Positions 24,523 to 36,153 of a stretch of 64,000 nt of DNA are shown here, one piece after another. A program made the position numbers and the translations under genes. The DNA is taken from the NCBI GenBank assembly GCA_001510575.1, contig LNGK01000004.1, forward strand, positions 310,001 to 374,000, in the 5' to 3' direction. Numbering within the stretch: the first letter of the stretch is position 1; each line of letters starts with the position of its first letter. This DNA comes from Knoxdaviesia capensis. Its lineage: Eukaryota; Ascomycota; Sordariomycetes; Microascales; Gondwanamycetaceae. Under the pieces are notes generated by a model. The model had not been told where the DNA came from and ran no database searches. It saw only the letters and a program-made list of their open reading frames with translations.

Positions 24523-25931
24523 GCAGTCATCACCTCCGGGGGGCGGCCAAACCTGACTAGATAGTCGGTGTTTGGTCTCCCGGTGTTCTTGCCTTTCGGT
24601 CGTGGGTTTTTGTCTGGCATCAAAGCAATCAAATCCCCCACATCTCGCTATACTTTATTGTATCTTTCGTTTCTTATTTCAACTAGCACGCAGCAACTGC
24701 GTTTTCTCTTTTTCTTACCTGTTCCAGCGTCCCTGTTTTTTTCTCTCCTCCCCCCATCTTCTTCTGTTTAATAATGCCCGCTCCCTCATATCCCTTTGAC
24801 TCTCATCTCGTCCACGGCTTCGCCACCTGGTGCTGTGGACGGGAAATGACAGTTCACCCTCCGGAAATCACATGATCGATTCCCTCCCCCCTTCGCCACA
24901 TTGGCGTCCGCGGGAACGAATCATCGGGGTTGGCCCAGCGTTCAGGGTCTCTCAGGCGTCTAGACCAATCATCTAGACGTTGGGTGTCCCAACAGCACTC
25001 GCCGTGTTTTCCACACTCCTGTTTCTTCTTCGGGCTGACGAGAAAATGTCAACTCGTCAGCCTGGACTCGCTTGTTACGTCGTCTCTTTTTTCCTTGGTA
25101 CTTCCGTGTTGCGCTGATCATGATATCTTTTGGGGGTTTTAATCTACCGGTACATATTTCCACGGGAGTTTTTGTCATGTTTGTGGTTTTGTTGCTTTGT
25201 TAAATATTTCGTTCTGGGTCGTGTCGGGGCTTTTTGTCGCTGTCTTTTTTTTTCTATCGTATCCCGTGCGAACGCACGCTTTTTCGGTTTTGTTCTTCTG
25301 CTGTCTACTCGGCATACCGTGTGTTCCTGATGTCCCGGGGAGTTTTTTGTGTGTTACCGGTGTTTGGTGTGTAGCAAGCCGCCAGCACGTAAACAAGAAA
25401 AAAAAATTGAATAAAAAAAAAGAATTTAAGAGCAATTCATCTAGTAGCTTCATGGCTTAGTCGTAGTCGAGAGTTGAGGCCGTTTCCATCGTGACGAAAA
25501 GTGCACCCCCTTCCATCATCGTCAACTGCATAAACAGACCCAAAAATGAAGGCGGAAAAAAACATGAAATACACACTTCGGCGGCTCTTATGAAAACTCC
25601 CCACTTGAGAAGAAGAGAGTCGGTAATCTCATACTCTAAAGCTCCCCCCCTAGTGTTAAGAAAAAAGAAAAAAAGAAAAAACTTGCTCAATCGTTCGTCC
25701 TCCTTCCTCGTCCATCCGATGCATTGCTCCTTCCGCGCCTCTCCGTCTGTATGGGGGGCACACACACACAACATGAAGGAAGTGAGGGAGTGTCTAGGGT
25801 ACGAAAACCCTAAGCCGAATAACCGGCTCTCTCTCCCTCTCTCTCTCACTCTCTCTTACTCACTTCCTCCTCCGGTCGGCGGCGGTCTTTGTTGCTGTTC
25901 CCAACTCTTCTCCACTCACTCCACTTCAACT
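24523..25931. other. Convergent 3' intergenic region
   Basis: 1.4 kb between the Sna3-like gene and ARB1. T-rich 3' flank near 24600-24780, an AACCCTAA word at 25805-25813, and a CT repeat at 25830-25860. No coding potential recognised. Confidence 0.55.
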
Positions 25932-27951
25932 CTACTCACGGTCTTCGTCGTCGTACGGGTTCAGCACCGAGGGGGCCGGGCGGGTGTTTTCGACAGGCTC
26001 GCGGTAGCCGCGCATCATGGCCTGCGGCAGGTAAGTGTAGAAGGACGGGTAGATGGCCGGGCGGCCCTTGATGAACTTGAGCCCGATGTTGAGCGTGCAC
26101 ACGGTGGCCCGCATCTTCACGCCCATGGGGAGCATGTCGAGGATGTAGTCCTCGATGATCATCGTGGTGTCGGGCGGCAGCGCGCACGCCAGCTCCGCGG
26201 CGCCGCGGTCGAACTCCGAGTCCATGCGGATGAAGCGGAACACCGCCGTGCCGGTCGGCCGGAAGTTGACGATGCGGCCGGGCGCCGGCTCGCGCACGGC
26301 CTGCATCGCCGCGCGCTGGGCCGCTGACGGCCGGCGCGCGCTGACCAGCTCCAGCTCCGCGAAGGCGTCCTCGTCGACCACGCGCAGCTGGTCCAGCGAG
26401 GTGGCGTGCAGCGCGTCCAGCCACGCCTGGTCGCCCGACAGCCACAGCGCGGTCATGAAGTAGCCGCGCGTGTCGAGGTCGGCGGGGATGCAGCCGCGGC
26501 CCGAGCCAACAGTGATATCGGCGGGGGCCGTCAGCGCGCAGATCACCGTCGACAGGCGGCTGGGGAACATGTTGCTGGCGCAGCCAATGCGCGAGTACTC
26601 GGCCGGGCCGCTCTTGCACAGCGCCAGCGCCGAGTTGATGTCGTCCGTGTACTCCGGGCACACGTCGTGCTGCAGGAGGTAGCGCAGGAAGTTCTCCACC
26701 ACCGTCACCGCGCGGTACTCGATCTTCGACGGCGTGTCGACGCTGTCGTCCAGGTAGCTCGGCACCGCAATCGTCAGGTAGCCCGCCACCACGCCCGAGA
26801 AGTCGACCTCCCAGTCCGCGCTGCCCGCCACGTAAAACTTGGCCCCGCCGTGCGGCAGGCTCGCCGTGGCCATGATCTCGCGCTTGTCCTCGACCGTCAG
26901 CCCGGCCCGGCTGATGCCCTGGAAGGCATTGGTCGACGGGTCGATGCCGCCCAGGAACAGGTACTCGTTGAAGTACTTGCCCAGGTCTCCTTGGAGACGG
27001 CGGTGGCCACGGAAACGCTCAATGGCGGTTGCAATGCGACTATGACGAAAGGATTAGCAAGCTCCATGATCAGCACGTGTTTGCAGGAAGGTCTCTCAAA
27101 CCGGCGGTTTGTCTTGGAAATACACCCGGGTTTTGTTATTCCAGCCAACCACGGCCGGAATATGTGACTTACTCGGAAAACTGGCGCTCGCTGTTTCAAT
27201 GATAGGGACAAAGGTGTTAGCCGAGAATGAATTCGATCAATAAACGCACTACTTTTTATCTAGGGAGAGAGAAGGCCGCGGGGTGTCGGCTTTCGGTACT
27301 TGATTCTTACCTAGAGTACATCTCCTCCTGTTCGATGCGGTATTCTTCCGGAGTAGTGGGAGCATCGGCAAAGTAGCCTTTGTAGATGCGATAAAGGGAG
27401 TCAGTCAGTGTCGGTCCATTAGTATGGCACAACCTTGGAGGGGAGAGACACCTGACTCGAGGGAAAATAGGGGACGGTCTTACTCTCAAATCCACTGCCC
27501 CGGGACTTGGTAAGGCTGGCAGCAGGAGCCTTAGTCTTTCCAGACTTGTTCTTCTTCTTCTTGGATTTCTTCGGCTTGTTCGCGTCGTCGTCGGCAGCGG
27601 CAGCGGCAGTAGTCTCGGGCTTCTCAGCCTCGGTGGTCTCGGCGGCGCCGTCGGGATCGATGGCATCAAGCTGCATCTTTGCCGTGGTGGTCTTGGTGTT
27701 CTCGCCGGTCTTGTCGTGGATCTCGATGTTTTCCTTGTTCTCGCCGTCCTGTTCGTTCTGGCCACCAGCACTCTTCTGGATCAGTGCATCGGCGTTTGTC
27801 AGTCCCGGCGCGTCATCCGATATGTCCAGGCTTGGTCACTTACATGTTCGGCCTTCGCGTTAAGCGGGACAGTCACCTCCTGGAGGACACCGGGCATCTC
27901 GCTCATCTTGCCCTCGCCGACGAGAGTCTCGACGTGTTCGGCGTCTGTCAT
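25932..27951 (-). CDS. ARB1: Argonaute siRNA chaperone complex subunit Arb1
   Basis: Homologue of fission yeast Arb1, the ARC-complex subunit that holds Argonaute with duplex siRNA and inhibits slicing during RNAi-directed heterochromatin formation. Five exons: 27951-27844, 27775-27484, 27377-27311, 27190-27173 and 27039-25932; 530 aa. The N-terminus is charged and low-complexity, with a Lys-rich patch KPKKSKKKKNKSGKTK. The conserved block begins GFESYFADAPTTPEEYR, runs through ERQFSDRIATAIERFRGHRR and reaches YLFLGGIDPS, all of which resemble the Arb1 signature. Exon 4 is only 18 nt, but joins these blocks in frame with good GT-AG borders on both sides. The acceptor of exon 3 (CAAAG) is weaker than usual. 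Presence implies a working RNAi/heterochromatin pathway. Confidence 0.9.
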
Positions 27952-30900
27952 GGCTGCAGTCTCCACGGTAGCCGGCGTCAGGGCAGCTCTGGCCGGGGAG
28001 GATCTGTGCTCGTGGCCACGTCAGTAACCGGACCCCGGGGAGTCTGTAGCTGTCAGCGTAGATACGAAGTGATGCTTCTTACCCTCCGTTCTGTCTTGAA
28101 ACTCAATACTATCCCACTACTGAATTCACAGCGAAGGAGTGTTAGTCCTAGATGATGGTCTCCTTTTGGGGAAATTAACATGAAAAGTAGTTGGGGAAGG
28201 AGTGAGAACAAGAATTGGAATGGAGGGGGGAAAGAAGGAAGAAGAAGAAAAGATTTGTTCTTGAGGAGAAAAAGAAGAAGAAAAGGAAAGCAAAGAAACC
28301 TCTCTGAAATTTCTGTCGTTTGTTTGGGGAGTGAGCAAATCCTCTGTCGTGTGCAACAGTGAATCCTTCCTATCTGATTAAGTTCTTTTTTCTCTCCTAT
28401 AGATTTAACTTAATCGAGTCCGGACGTAGAGCCAAATGGATAATCATGAATGTCTATGTAGCCGTAGCTTCTCTAAGACATTATTCATAGATCTAGTGCT
28501 ATACTTTACCAGAAGTGAATCACACACAAACTCCTAATCATAGAAGCAGAGACTCCTCCTTCCTCTTTAGCTATTACGGTTGCTGACATTATCAAAGAGC
28601 ATAGACAAGGAGTATAATTAAGTCACTGTGGTATTATATCCAAAGCATAGGAAACAGCAGGCCTCTTTTCAGTGTACTTGGTCAGCTCAGTACGCAGTTA
28701 TTAGGGAGTGACCAGTTCGTTCATGACGATTGTGACCTCTCAGGGTTAGGGTTTGCCAGCTCCTCTCATAGGTTCTGAGTCTGCGGAGCATGAATGGTTC
28801 TAGCAGCTCTATACTGTCTCATCTAGATGGTCTGATGGGGGTAGAGGGCGAGAGGAAACCAGGGGCTGGGTAGCTAACTAGTTCACCTCTTCATAACTAC
28901 CCCAACTCATCAACTTGAAAAAGAAGCAGCACCAATATGATAGCAATATACACAACAAGCACCTGTTCGATCGTGGCCCAGAAGCCACAAGATGCAGGAC
29001 AAGCCCGACATGACTTCCGGAGCTATGGCAGAAACAGACATAGTATATGGCATTTCCCGTGACAAAGGGCAAGAGGATCCAGCTACAGATGTTTTCTCTT
29101 TTCGCATGCATCTCGACCGGCCGGTGCGGGTCGGTGGTTTTCACTCCGGTTTACGATTCTCGACACCGCGGAGGGTTACGAAACCCCGTGTGTGGCCACG
29201 ACGCCCGAGAGACCGCGAGAGGGAGTTTTGATAGGTTGAGGCGGAAGCCATGTCGTGCACGCTTGTCCAGACAGGAGACAGGATGACCTGGTTTTTTTTT
29301 TTTTTCTGGGTGAGGGCTTGTTGCGATGTCCGGCCGGATCCAGTCGTCTCCGTGATGCTCCTTTTTTTCGGTAGATCCACATCACCGATCCACATAAGAA
29401 AGCTTGCCATGTGAAAGCTAGCCAGCTATGGAATGCAGAGGAGGCCCTGTGGCATTGGACCTTGCCTTGCCCTCTGGGTCTGTTTTTCGTCTCTCTCTTC
29501 CTTATCGGGTCTTCCCCCCAGAGTTTCCGATGAAATAGACGGGTCTCCAAGAACCTGGAAGGGGGCCCATGGTGGCTTGTGCGACTGTCTGTCTCACAGA
29601 CGGCGAAAAGGTCGTCGATACAACGGATCACTGACCACCTGTTTTTATACCTGTCCGTGTACAGTACATATATGTACTACAACGAGAGCGTGCGATTGGC
29701 GGTATGAAAAGTTCTGTCTCTCAACCTCCCGCCGAAGTTCCACGCGCCCCGGTTTTCTTTATGTATCTTCTCGAGTTGGGTCTGGACACGCATTACGTGA
29801 CACCTCCAAGACGGATGCACATCCTTTTTTTTTCCTTCTCTCTCGCTCCCGCATCCCCAAAACAGAAAAGCCGAAAGGCGGGATTGAGGGAGGTTGGACA
29901 TGTGCGTTTTCCTGCCCGGGGACAACTTACAGAATACAACAACAACAACAACAACAAAAAAAAAAAAAACACCAGGAAGAGAGGTTGTGCCGGTACATGG
30001 CCGGGGAGGCGAAAAAGACCACCCACATGCATGGAATACGAGAAAACACGACAACAGGAAGAAAAAAAGATGTTGCACATGCAGCTTTCCGTTTTTGCTC
30101 GTGTACCACTACGTCTGTTGTTGTGCGTGGGGAAAGCCGTGTTACCATTGGTGTCCTCTTTGGGGGAAGAGAAATCAATTGTGTGGTACGATAGCAGAGA
30201 AGCAGCGAGAAGAGACGGAGACCTCTGGCAGTTTGCAAGAGCCGAAAATGGAAGAGATTCTTATCACCACCATGGAGTCGCCGAGAGGAGTGTCTAATCG
30301 TAGATATGACAGTATAAGACCACGCTTGGAGACAAAGCCCCCATTGCAGTTCTCCCAGTGTCAGAGCTAGAGCAGGCCGCATATAAATTCCCTCGAACCC
30401 TCATTAAACAGTTGCTTTTTTATGGAGGGTTCAGGTCAGATACTAACGAGGCAGGTGAATTAGGGGACTCCTGGTGGGTTTCGTTGGTTTCTTTTGCTTG
30501 GTTGAGGTCTGTCTGACTCCCGTTCTGTTGCCTCCAACCAGCCTCAAGTGACGCTGGAACTACTCTGAACGGGAAAACAGGGCGGGAGAGAGCGAGCTTC
30601 GAATGAGGGTGTGAAACGAAGCAGCCGGACCAAGGCAAAAATCCAATTGCAAAACCTGGTTGGGAGGGGAGACGGGGCGAATGGTTTGGTTGCACAGAAA
30701 AGAGGAAAAGGCCTCCGACCTCACTGGCGGAACCAAAGAAAAGGAACAAAAAAACCCACCCCAAAAAATGAGAGAGGCAGACGGGGGCTGTTCTTTTTTG
30801 TTTCCTAGTTCAGCTGAATAGCGGATGAACGGCGCCAGTGCGGTCGAGGTCGAGCTGTGGAGATCCAAAATGGGAGTGCTTGGATATGCCTTGTTGCGTA

Positions 30901-31309
30901 TATATGGACACTGTAGCTGTGTGTTGTGGCGGGATGTGGCATGAGGGCATTCTTGATCCATGGATCCATGGAGATATTGGGTCAACCATTAGCTTGGAAC
31001 CAGAGAAGCTTTTTGGCTTTCGCCTCCTGATTCCTCTTCTCCCGCTGCACCCTCTCTCTCACAGCTCGCTCTCCAACCACCGAGAACGCAGAGCCAGCCT
31101 GGAGATCCAACTTCCAAGGTCAGTCTGGTCTGGATTTTGGTTAGGAGAACGCGGATGTTCCGGTTGATGGGGGAGAGAATGTGTGCTAATCGTGGCCGGC
31201 GGTACTTAGGCCTGTTAGACACGGACACGCAGCGAGGCTTTTTTTTTTCACCTCGGTTTTCCGTGAGTCTCGCTCATTCCCACTGTATCCCATCTCATTT
31301 CATCTCAAC

Positions 31310-31310
<1 letters not shown>

Positions 31311-31343
<33 letters not shown>
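31311..31343 (+). repeat. (TG)n microsatellite
   Basis: About 16 uninterrupted TG units inside the ARB1/ECM33 intergenic interval. Confidence 0.95.
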
Positions 31344-31346
<3 letters not shown>

Positions 31347-31667
31347 AGTTCCGGTCGTATGGTGTGATAGTGGGACATTTGCGACAATCAAAAAACAACA
31401 AACGCAAAGGGAACGCCGAATGCAGATACGAAGTCTGTCACGGTAAAAAATGCAATCTTTCATAGTCGGTGGGGGGTGAATGATGGTATGATGACGAGAT
31501 GTACGAGTGTGTATATAAAGTAGAGCGGTTGTGATACATTGAATAGGACGAGGAAGGAATGGTGCTTGCTGTAGCTTTTTGCCATACAGCAGGGAGAATG
31601 CTACGCTGGCGGGGACTGGCAGGCAGATTGCCAAATACGAAAGTGGAGGCTCTCGATGGAAAATGTG

Positions 31668-31697
31668 TACAGTACTCTACAGTACAATACAGTACAC
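31668..31697. repeat. Three 10-bp phased TACAGTA units
   Basis: Three consecutive 10-nt units, each starting TACAGTAC with variable last two bases. The spacing equals one helical turn, which would put any bound protein on the same DNA face. The same core occurs singly elsewhere in intergenic DNA, for example near 29656, 33036 and 60846. Confidence 0.8.
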
Positions 31698-34399
31698 GAC
31701 AAGTATCTAGATGCCACACAACCAGGCTCATATAAGAGTGCCCGGAGAGGACTACAAGAATGCTCGGATGGATGATTGCCACGAAAGAGCGGAGGGTACC
31801 TGAAACGGCGAATTGTCTCTTGGAATGCTGAGCGAAGCCGACCCAACATGCCACAACCCTAACCCTAAGACATATATTTTTTCAACAGTCATCAATCACA
31901 CTCACGATCGATGAACGACGACATTAAACGTGATTCGATCTTCTCTGATGACCACCATGGGAAATCTGGATTCTCGCCAATTCTCGCAGGAACACGTGAC
32001 TAGATCTCACCCTGACAAGACATGGCCCAATATCCACGAGTACGCAGTCCGAGGGTATATTTCATCACTGTGACATAGACCACATACACGCACCCACCCT
32101 CAGGCGCCTCGGGATGAGCACCAGCCAGGCGAGAGACAGTGTTTTGTGTCAGGTCTCATTTGAGCCACGACCAAGCCCGTTTTGAAGAGGAAAAAAGTGC
32201 GGAAAGTCCAGAATTGCATTGCTACCAGAAGTGCTGCACACCAGCAAGCATCAGCAGCGACAGGGGTGTTGGGGGAGGGAGAGAATTTTGAAGGAAACAA
32301 AGCATGACGATCCCGGGAAGAAGACAAAATAGCAATTTTAGGGATGAAGGGAAATTCAGACCGACCATGAAGATAAGGCTATAGTGGCGATTGGATATTG
32401 TGTGCGTGCGTGGGGACCGCCAAGTTGGGTGAGGGACGGGAGGTTACAATGCCATTTTGTTGTTTTGTTTTCTGCTCGATGTGAATTCACCGTCACCGTC
32501 ACCGTCGCCTTGCTTCACAGGGAAGGCCGAGAGCATCAGACAGAAACATTGGGAACAGTGCTTTCCAGCTACAAGTTCAACTAACGGCATACTGTACTGT
32601 AATGCACGCACTGGTGGCACTCGAGCCGATTAAGACCGAGAGAGAGAGAAAGAGGAAAACAACTCATACGCCTCCTGAAAAGATGAAACTGGAGACGCTT
32701 AAATATATGCGGTGATCTTGGCTTTCATTGGGCTTGTCTGGGCTTTTTTGGTGGTTGTTTCATGTGAGGAGCTCATGAGAATAGGAGAGAGAGATCGAGA
32801 GAGATCGAGAGAGAGCGACGGAGATTAGCCCCCTAATCAACAAAACAATGATTGAAGCCAGTCTGCAGGAGTACATGTTAGATGCAAGGTATGAATATGA
32901 GTTTCTATCCGGATTTCTGACATCGCGAGACTTTCGATACAGAGCTTGGGAGGAAGACCGACTTCATTGCTGGCACTATGCATACAACTCTCGTATTCGG
33001 CCACTGGGGATGTCCTCCATACTATACAGACCATCCTGTACAGTACACACCTAATAAATTGGGAAAAACAGCCTGATAAATTACAGGATCGCGAAAGAAC
33101 CTGTGTGGCTGATATCGGTCGTACTGAAGTGGCGCTTTCACTCCTTCTCTCTTCGTGTGCCAGCATATGATATGCAAGATCTTTATCTCAACACGAGCCC
33201 GCTCTTGAATTTTGCTTTTTCTAGTCCCGCTTAGCATTCCAACACACCTTTTTCGGCCTAATGAGGAGCAGCTCCACCGACCAACGCAAGCTGAAGAGAG
33301 AACCACTACTCTAGGTCGTACCTACTACGACAATAATGAAATCAAGTGCCTGTAATCTCACGGTGGCTAGCGGGAGTTGGTGTCCTTTAGGGTCTTGTTA
33401 AACAATGCCCTCGAGCTATTTTAACCCGGACAACAAAGGTTCACCGGACATTCTAGGAGAGGGACGCGTCGCCCACGATATAAAACACAAGACTTCCCCC
33501 AGCCACAATTCTCTACTGTACGTACGGGGATAACTTTGTGTGTGGTGTTTAAGGCCTGGAAGGAACCAGCCCGGAGCTCCCTCCGTGCCTTCCCATGGCC
33601 GTCAGGCCCGCCTGGCTGTTAACAAAACAAAGCAGGCGCAACGGAGCCAGACGAAGTTTGCACTGTACGAGTACATACACCCCACTTTAGTCAAGACTTT
33701 CGCACACCCCTGAAACTCCATCCAATTCGCCGTGACCCCTAAAATCACACCCCCACCAGGCCAAAAGAAAATTAGCGTCAAGCAAAAAAAGAAGCAAACC
33801 CGAGCGAAAAAAGGTACCAATTGAACTAAAGTGACTTTGGGGAGACGCGACAGGAACACGCCTAGAAAAGAATACCCACAGCACCCGCACATGTAGCGGT
33901 AACCTAACACCTGCTTGAACATTTACTGAAAGCTGACGTATCGGCTACCTTGCAACAACCAGCACCGCACCCTCTTTTTGCTGCCCCCTTTGATTAGGTC
34001 CCCATAAATTCGGAGGAGGGAAAGAGAGAAAACGAAGATCCCCCCCACTGTAGCTTGCCTCCTTCCTCCCGGTTGCGCGCGCTCTTGCCTTTCGGATTGA
34101 ACGAACGAAGCCGCCTGTGGCTGCCTCTTTCCCTCTGCGACAGTCAGTTGCTCCTGCCCCCGTGCCTGTGCAGCGTCTGTGTTGGGTGCTGTGCATGTGC
34201 ATTGTTGTGTGTTGCAACGGTCTTTCCTCATTCCTCGTAACTCCTTGCCTCCTCCCACGGCTCTTTCCCTGTCTTGTCTCTGCTCAACTGTCCACTCCCA
34301 GTGTGCTCCTTCCTGGCCTGTCTTGCTTCCTTCCAACGTTGGGTTCCGCTGACTGTACAAGTAAACCTCGTAACTTCCGGGATTTGGTTGTAATCCTGT

Positions 34400-34560
34400 C
34401 CCCTAATCTCTCTCTCTAATCTCGTTCGTTTCCCTTTTTTCCCTTCCGCTCTCTCTTTTTCTTCTCTTTTCCTCTTCCTTTCCTTTCTTCCTCTCTTTTC
34501 TTCCCTTTTTCTTTCTCCAGGTCCGTCGTCATCGTCCCAAAAGAGCAGATTTTCCTGCCT
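34400..34560 (+). promoter_or_regulatory. Pyrimidine-rich promoter tract, probable ECM33 core promoter
   Basis: About 160 bp consisting almost only of C and T, on the sense strand of ECM33. In filamentous fungi such tracts often lie immediately upstream of transcription starts. If so, the transcript starts near 34600-34900 and has a leader of more than 1 kb or a 5'-UTR intron. Inference. Confidence 0.4.
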
Positions 34561-36153
34561 TGTCAATTGCCATCTCCAAGAATTCCCAGATTTCTTGAGC
34601 CTTCTTCTTCCTTCGCTTCTCACGATCCCTTGATCGTTTTCTTCTCTTCGCGTCTCTCGTTCTCACGCCTTTTAACATTTTTTTCCCTTTGTGTGTAATA
34701 ACACTCTTCTTTCCCCTCTCGGATTTTCTCTCTTTCTATCTGGAACCTGTTGCTGTCCCGGTTGTTCCTGCCCGATTGTCTCTGTTGCACCTGTGACTGC
34801 TTTTCGTGCTCTTTCTGTCACCGGCACGAGATAACCCCGTTATCTACATAGTCTCCAACAATCTCTCTAAGGACAAATAGGTAAGATTATTCACTCACTG
34901 TCTGCATTCCTCTCACAGCTTTCTTGCCTTCCTGTTTCTCCCTGATGCCCCCTTATGTTTGATATGGTGGCAATGTTTTCCCGGACAGCTCCACACTGCG
35001 TTGTGTGTGGCTTTCTCGACCTGCCTCCTGATTGCAGTCTGTCCGTCTCGCGTCAATGCTGTGCGCTTTACGCTGCAACCCATCGTGCTGCAACGCCACA
35101 AGGCCCTCCATTGTGCATTTGAGCAACAGCTGGAAGTCGACGACGAACTGGAGGCACAACATATGACGCTTTTTACGCGTAAACGACAGCCATTGTCACA
35201 GTGAGAGAGAGAGAGAGAGAGCTATCGCGACAAGTCGAGTCCCAGACACAGAGAACCTCAGAACGCCACCCACCCATCACCCCGAAGTGGCGCGCATCAG
35301 ACTGTGGGAACACTTGCAATAGTCTCTCGACGCACATGCAAACCAACCATTTTGGGGCTTTCAGCCTCTCAATTGACGAGATGCAAGCCAACCCAACGTC
35401 TAAAGGCGACCTTCGCACATTCCATCCTTTTGAACGAGACACAAAATACGGGGCCCTCTATTCCGACCACCCTTCCCGCTCTTCTTAGCCCTCGCAATTG
35501 GCCTCAACTATTCCTGAAATTGCCCTCTGCAATATCTGCGGTGGCCACCCCCCCTTCAGACACACCCCCAATATACTTCAGAATTTCGCCGTCGTTACTG
35601 TTAGCAACCAACCACTTCTGCATGCTTTCTGCGCTCCAGCAAGTGAAATCCTGCAAAGTTGTCACCAGCGCCTCCCTTTTTTCTCATATCCAACGCTCTT
35701 TCTCTCTCGGCTTTAACGTGTTCCTGCGACTTCTCTCCCAATCTCACTCTCACTCACTGATCTTGGCTCTCATTTTTCTTTCGGCTGCATCTTCTGCCGA
35801 TTTCGCTTCCCTCACATCTTTTCCCAGTCTGGGGACACTGGAAACCAACTTGGCTTGACTCAATAGCTCTTCCAACATTGAATCATTATTTTTGCGGTGT
35901 CATATCATTTGCCTGGGTTTGACTCGTATAGACTCATAATACTTGTCACTCTATTCTCCTGACTTCGTTGTTCACTTCACACCTTGCAGAAAGTTCTATA
36001 TTATCTTGCCTGCTGAGGATACTGGATTCTCTCCTTTCAACTTTTCTTTTCAACACATACTCCTTCTGGCTTATTCATGCGCTTGTGTATGAAAATTTTA
36101 CCCCTTCATTCAGCTAACCCGGATACTCATTTTTATCAGATTCTCACTTCAAA

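Larger units (their letters stand above)
27952..36153. other. 8.2-kb gene-free divergent interval, ARB1 / ECM33
   Basis: The longest gene-free stretch of the window. Frames are short and their translations lack recognisable domains. Visible content: telobox-like words at 28741-28752 and 31855-31868, an (ACA)n-A tract at 29936-29969, a (TG)n tract at 31311-31343, three phased TACAGTA units at 31668-31697, a GAGAGATC repeat at 32784-32815, a very CT-rich block at 34400-34560, and CT-rich leader-like sequence up to the ECM33 start. A long ECM33 leader, an intergenic RNA gene or a decayed region could each explain it; the sequence alone does not decide. Confidence 0.5.

Noticed and set aside
29433..30194. 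253-codon plus-strand frame in the ARB1/ECM33 interval
   Set aside because: Translation is Arg/Ser/Cys-rich, includes the microsatellite as a Gln/Lys run, and resembles no protein; overlapping frames on both strands are equally open.
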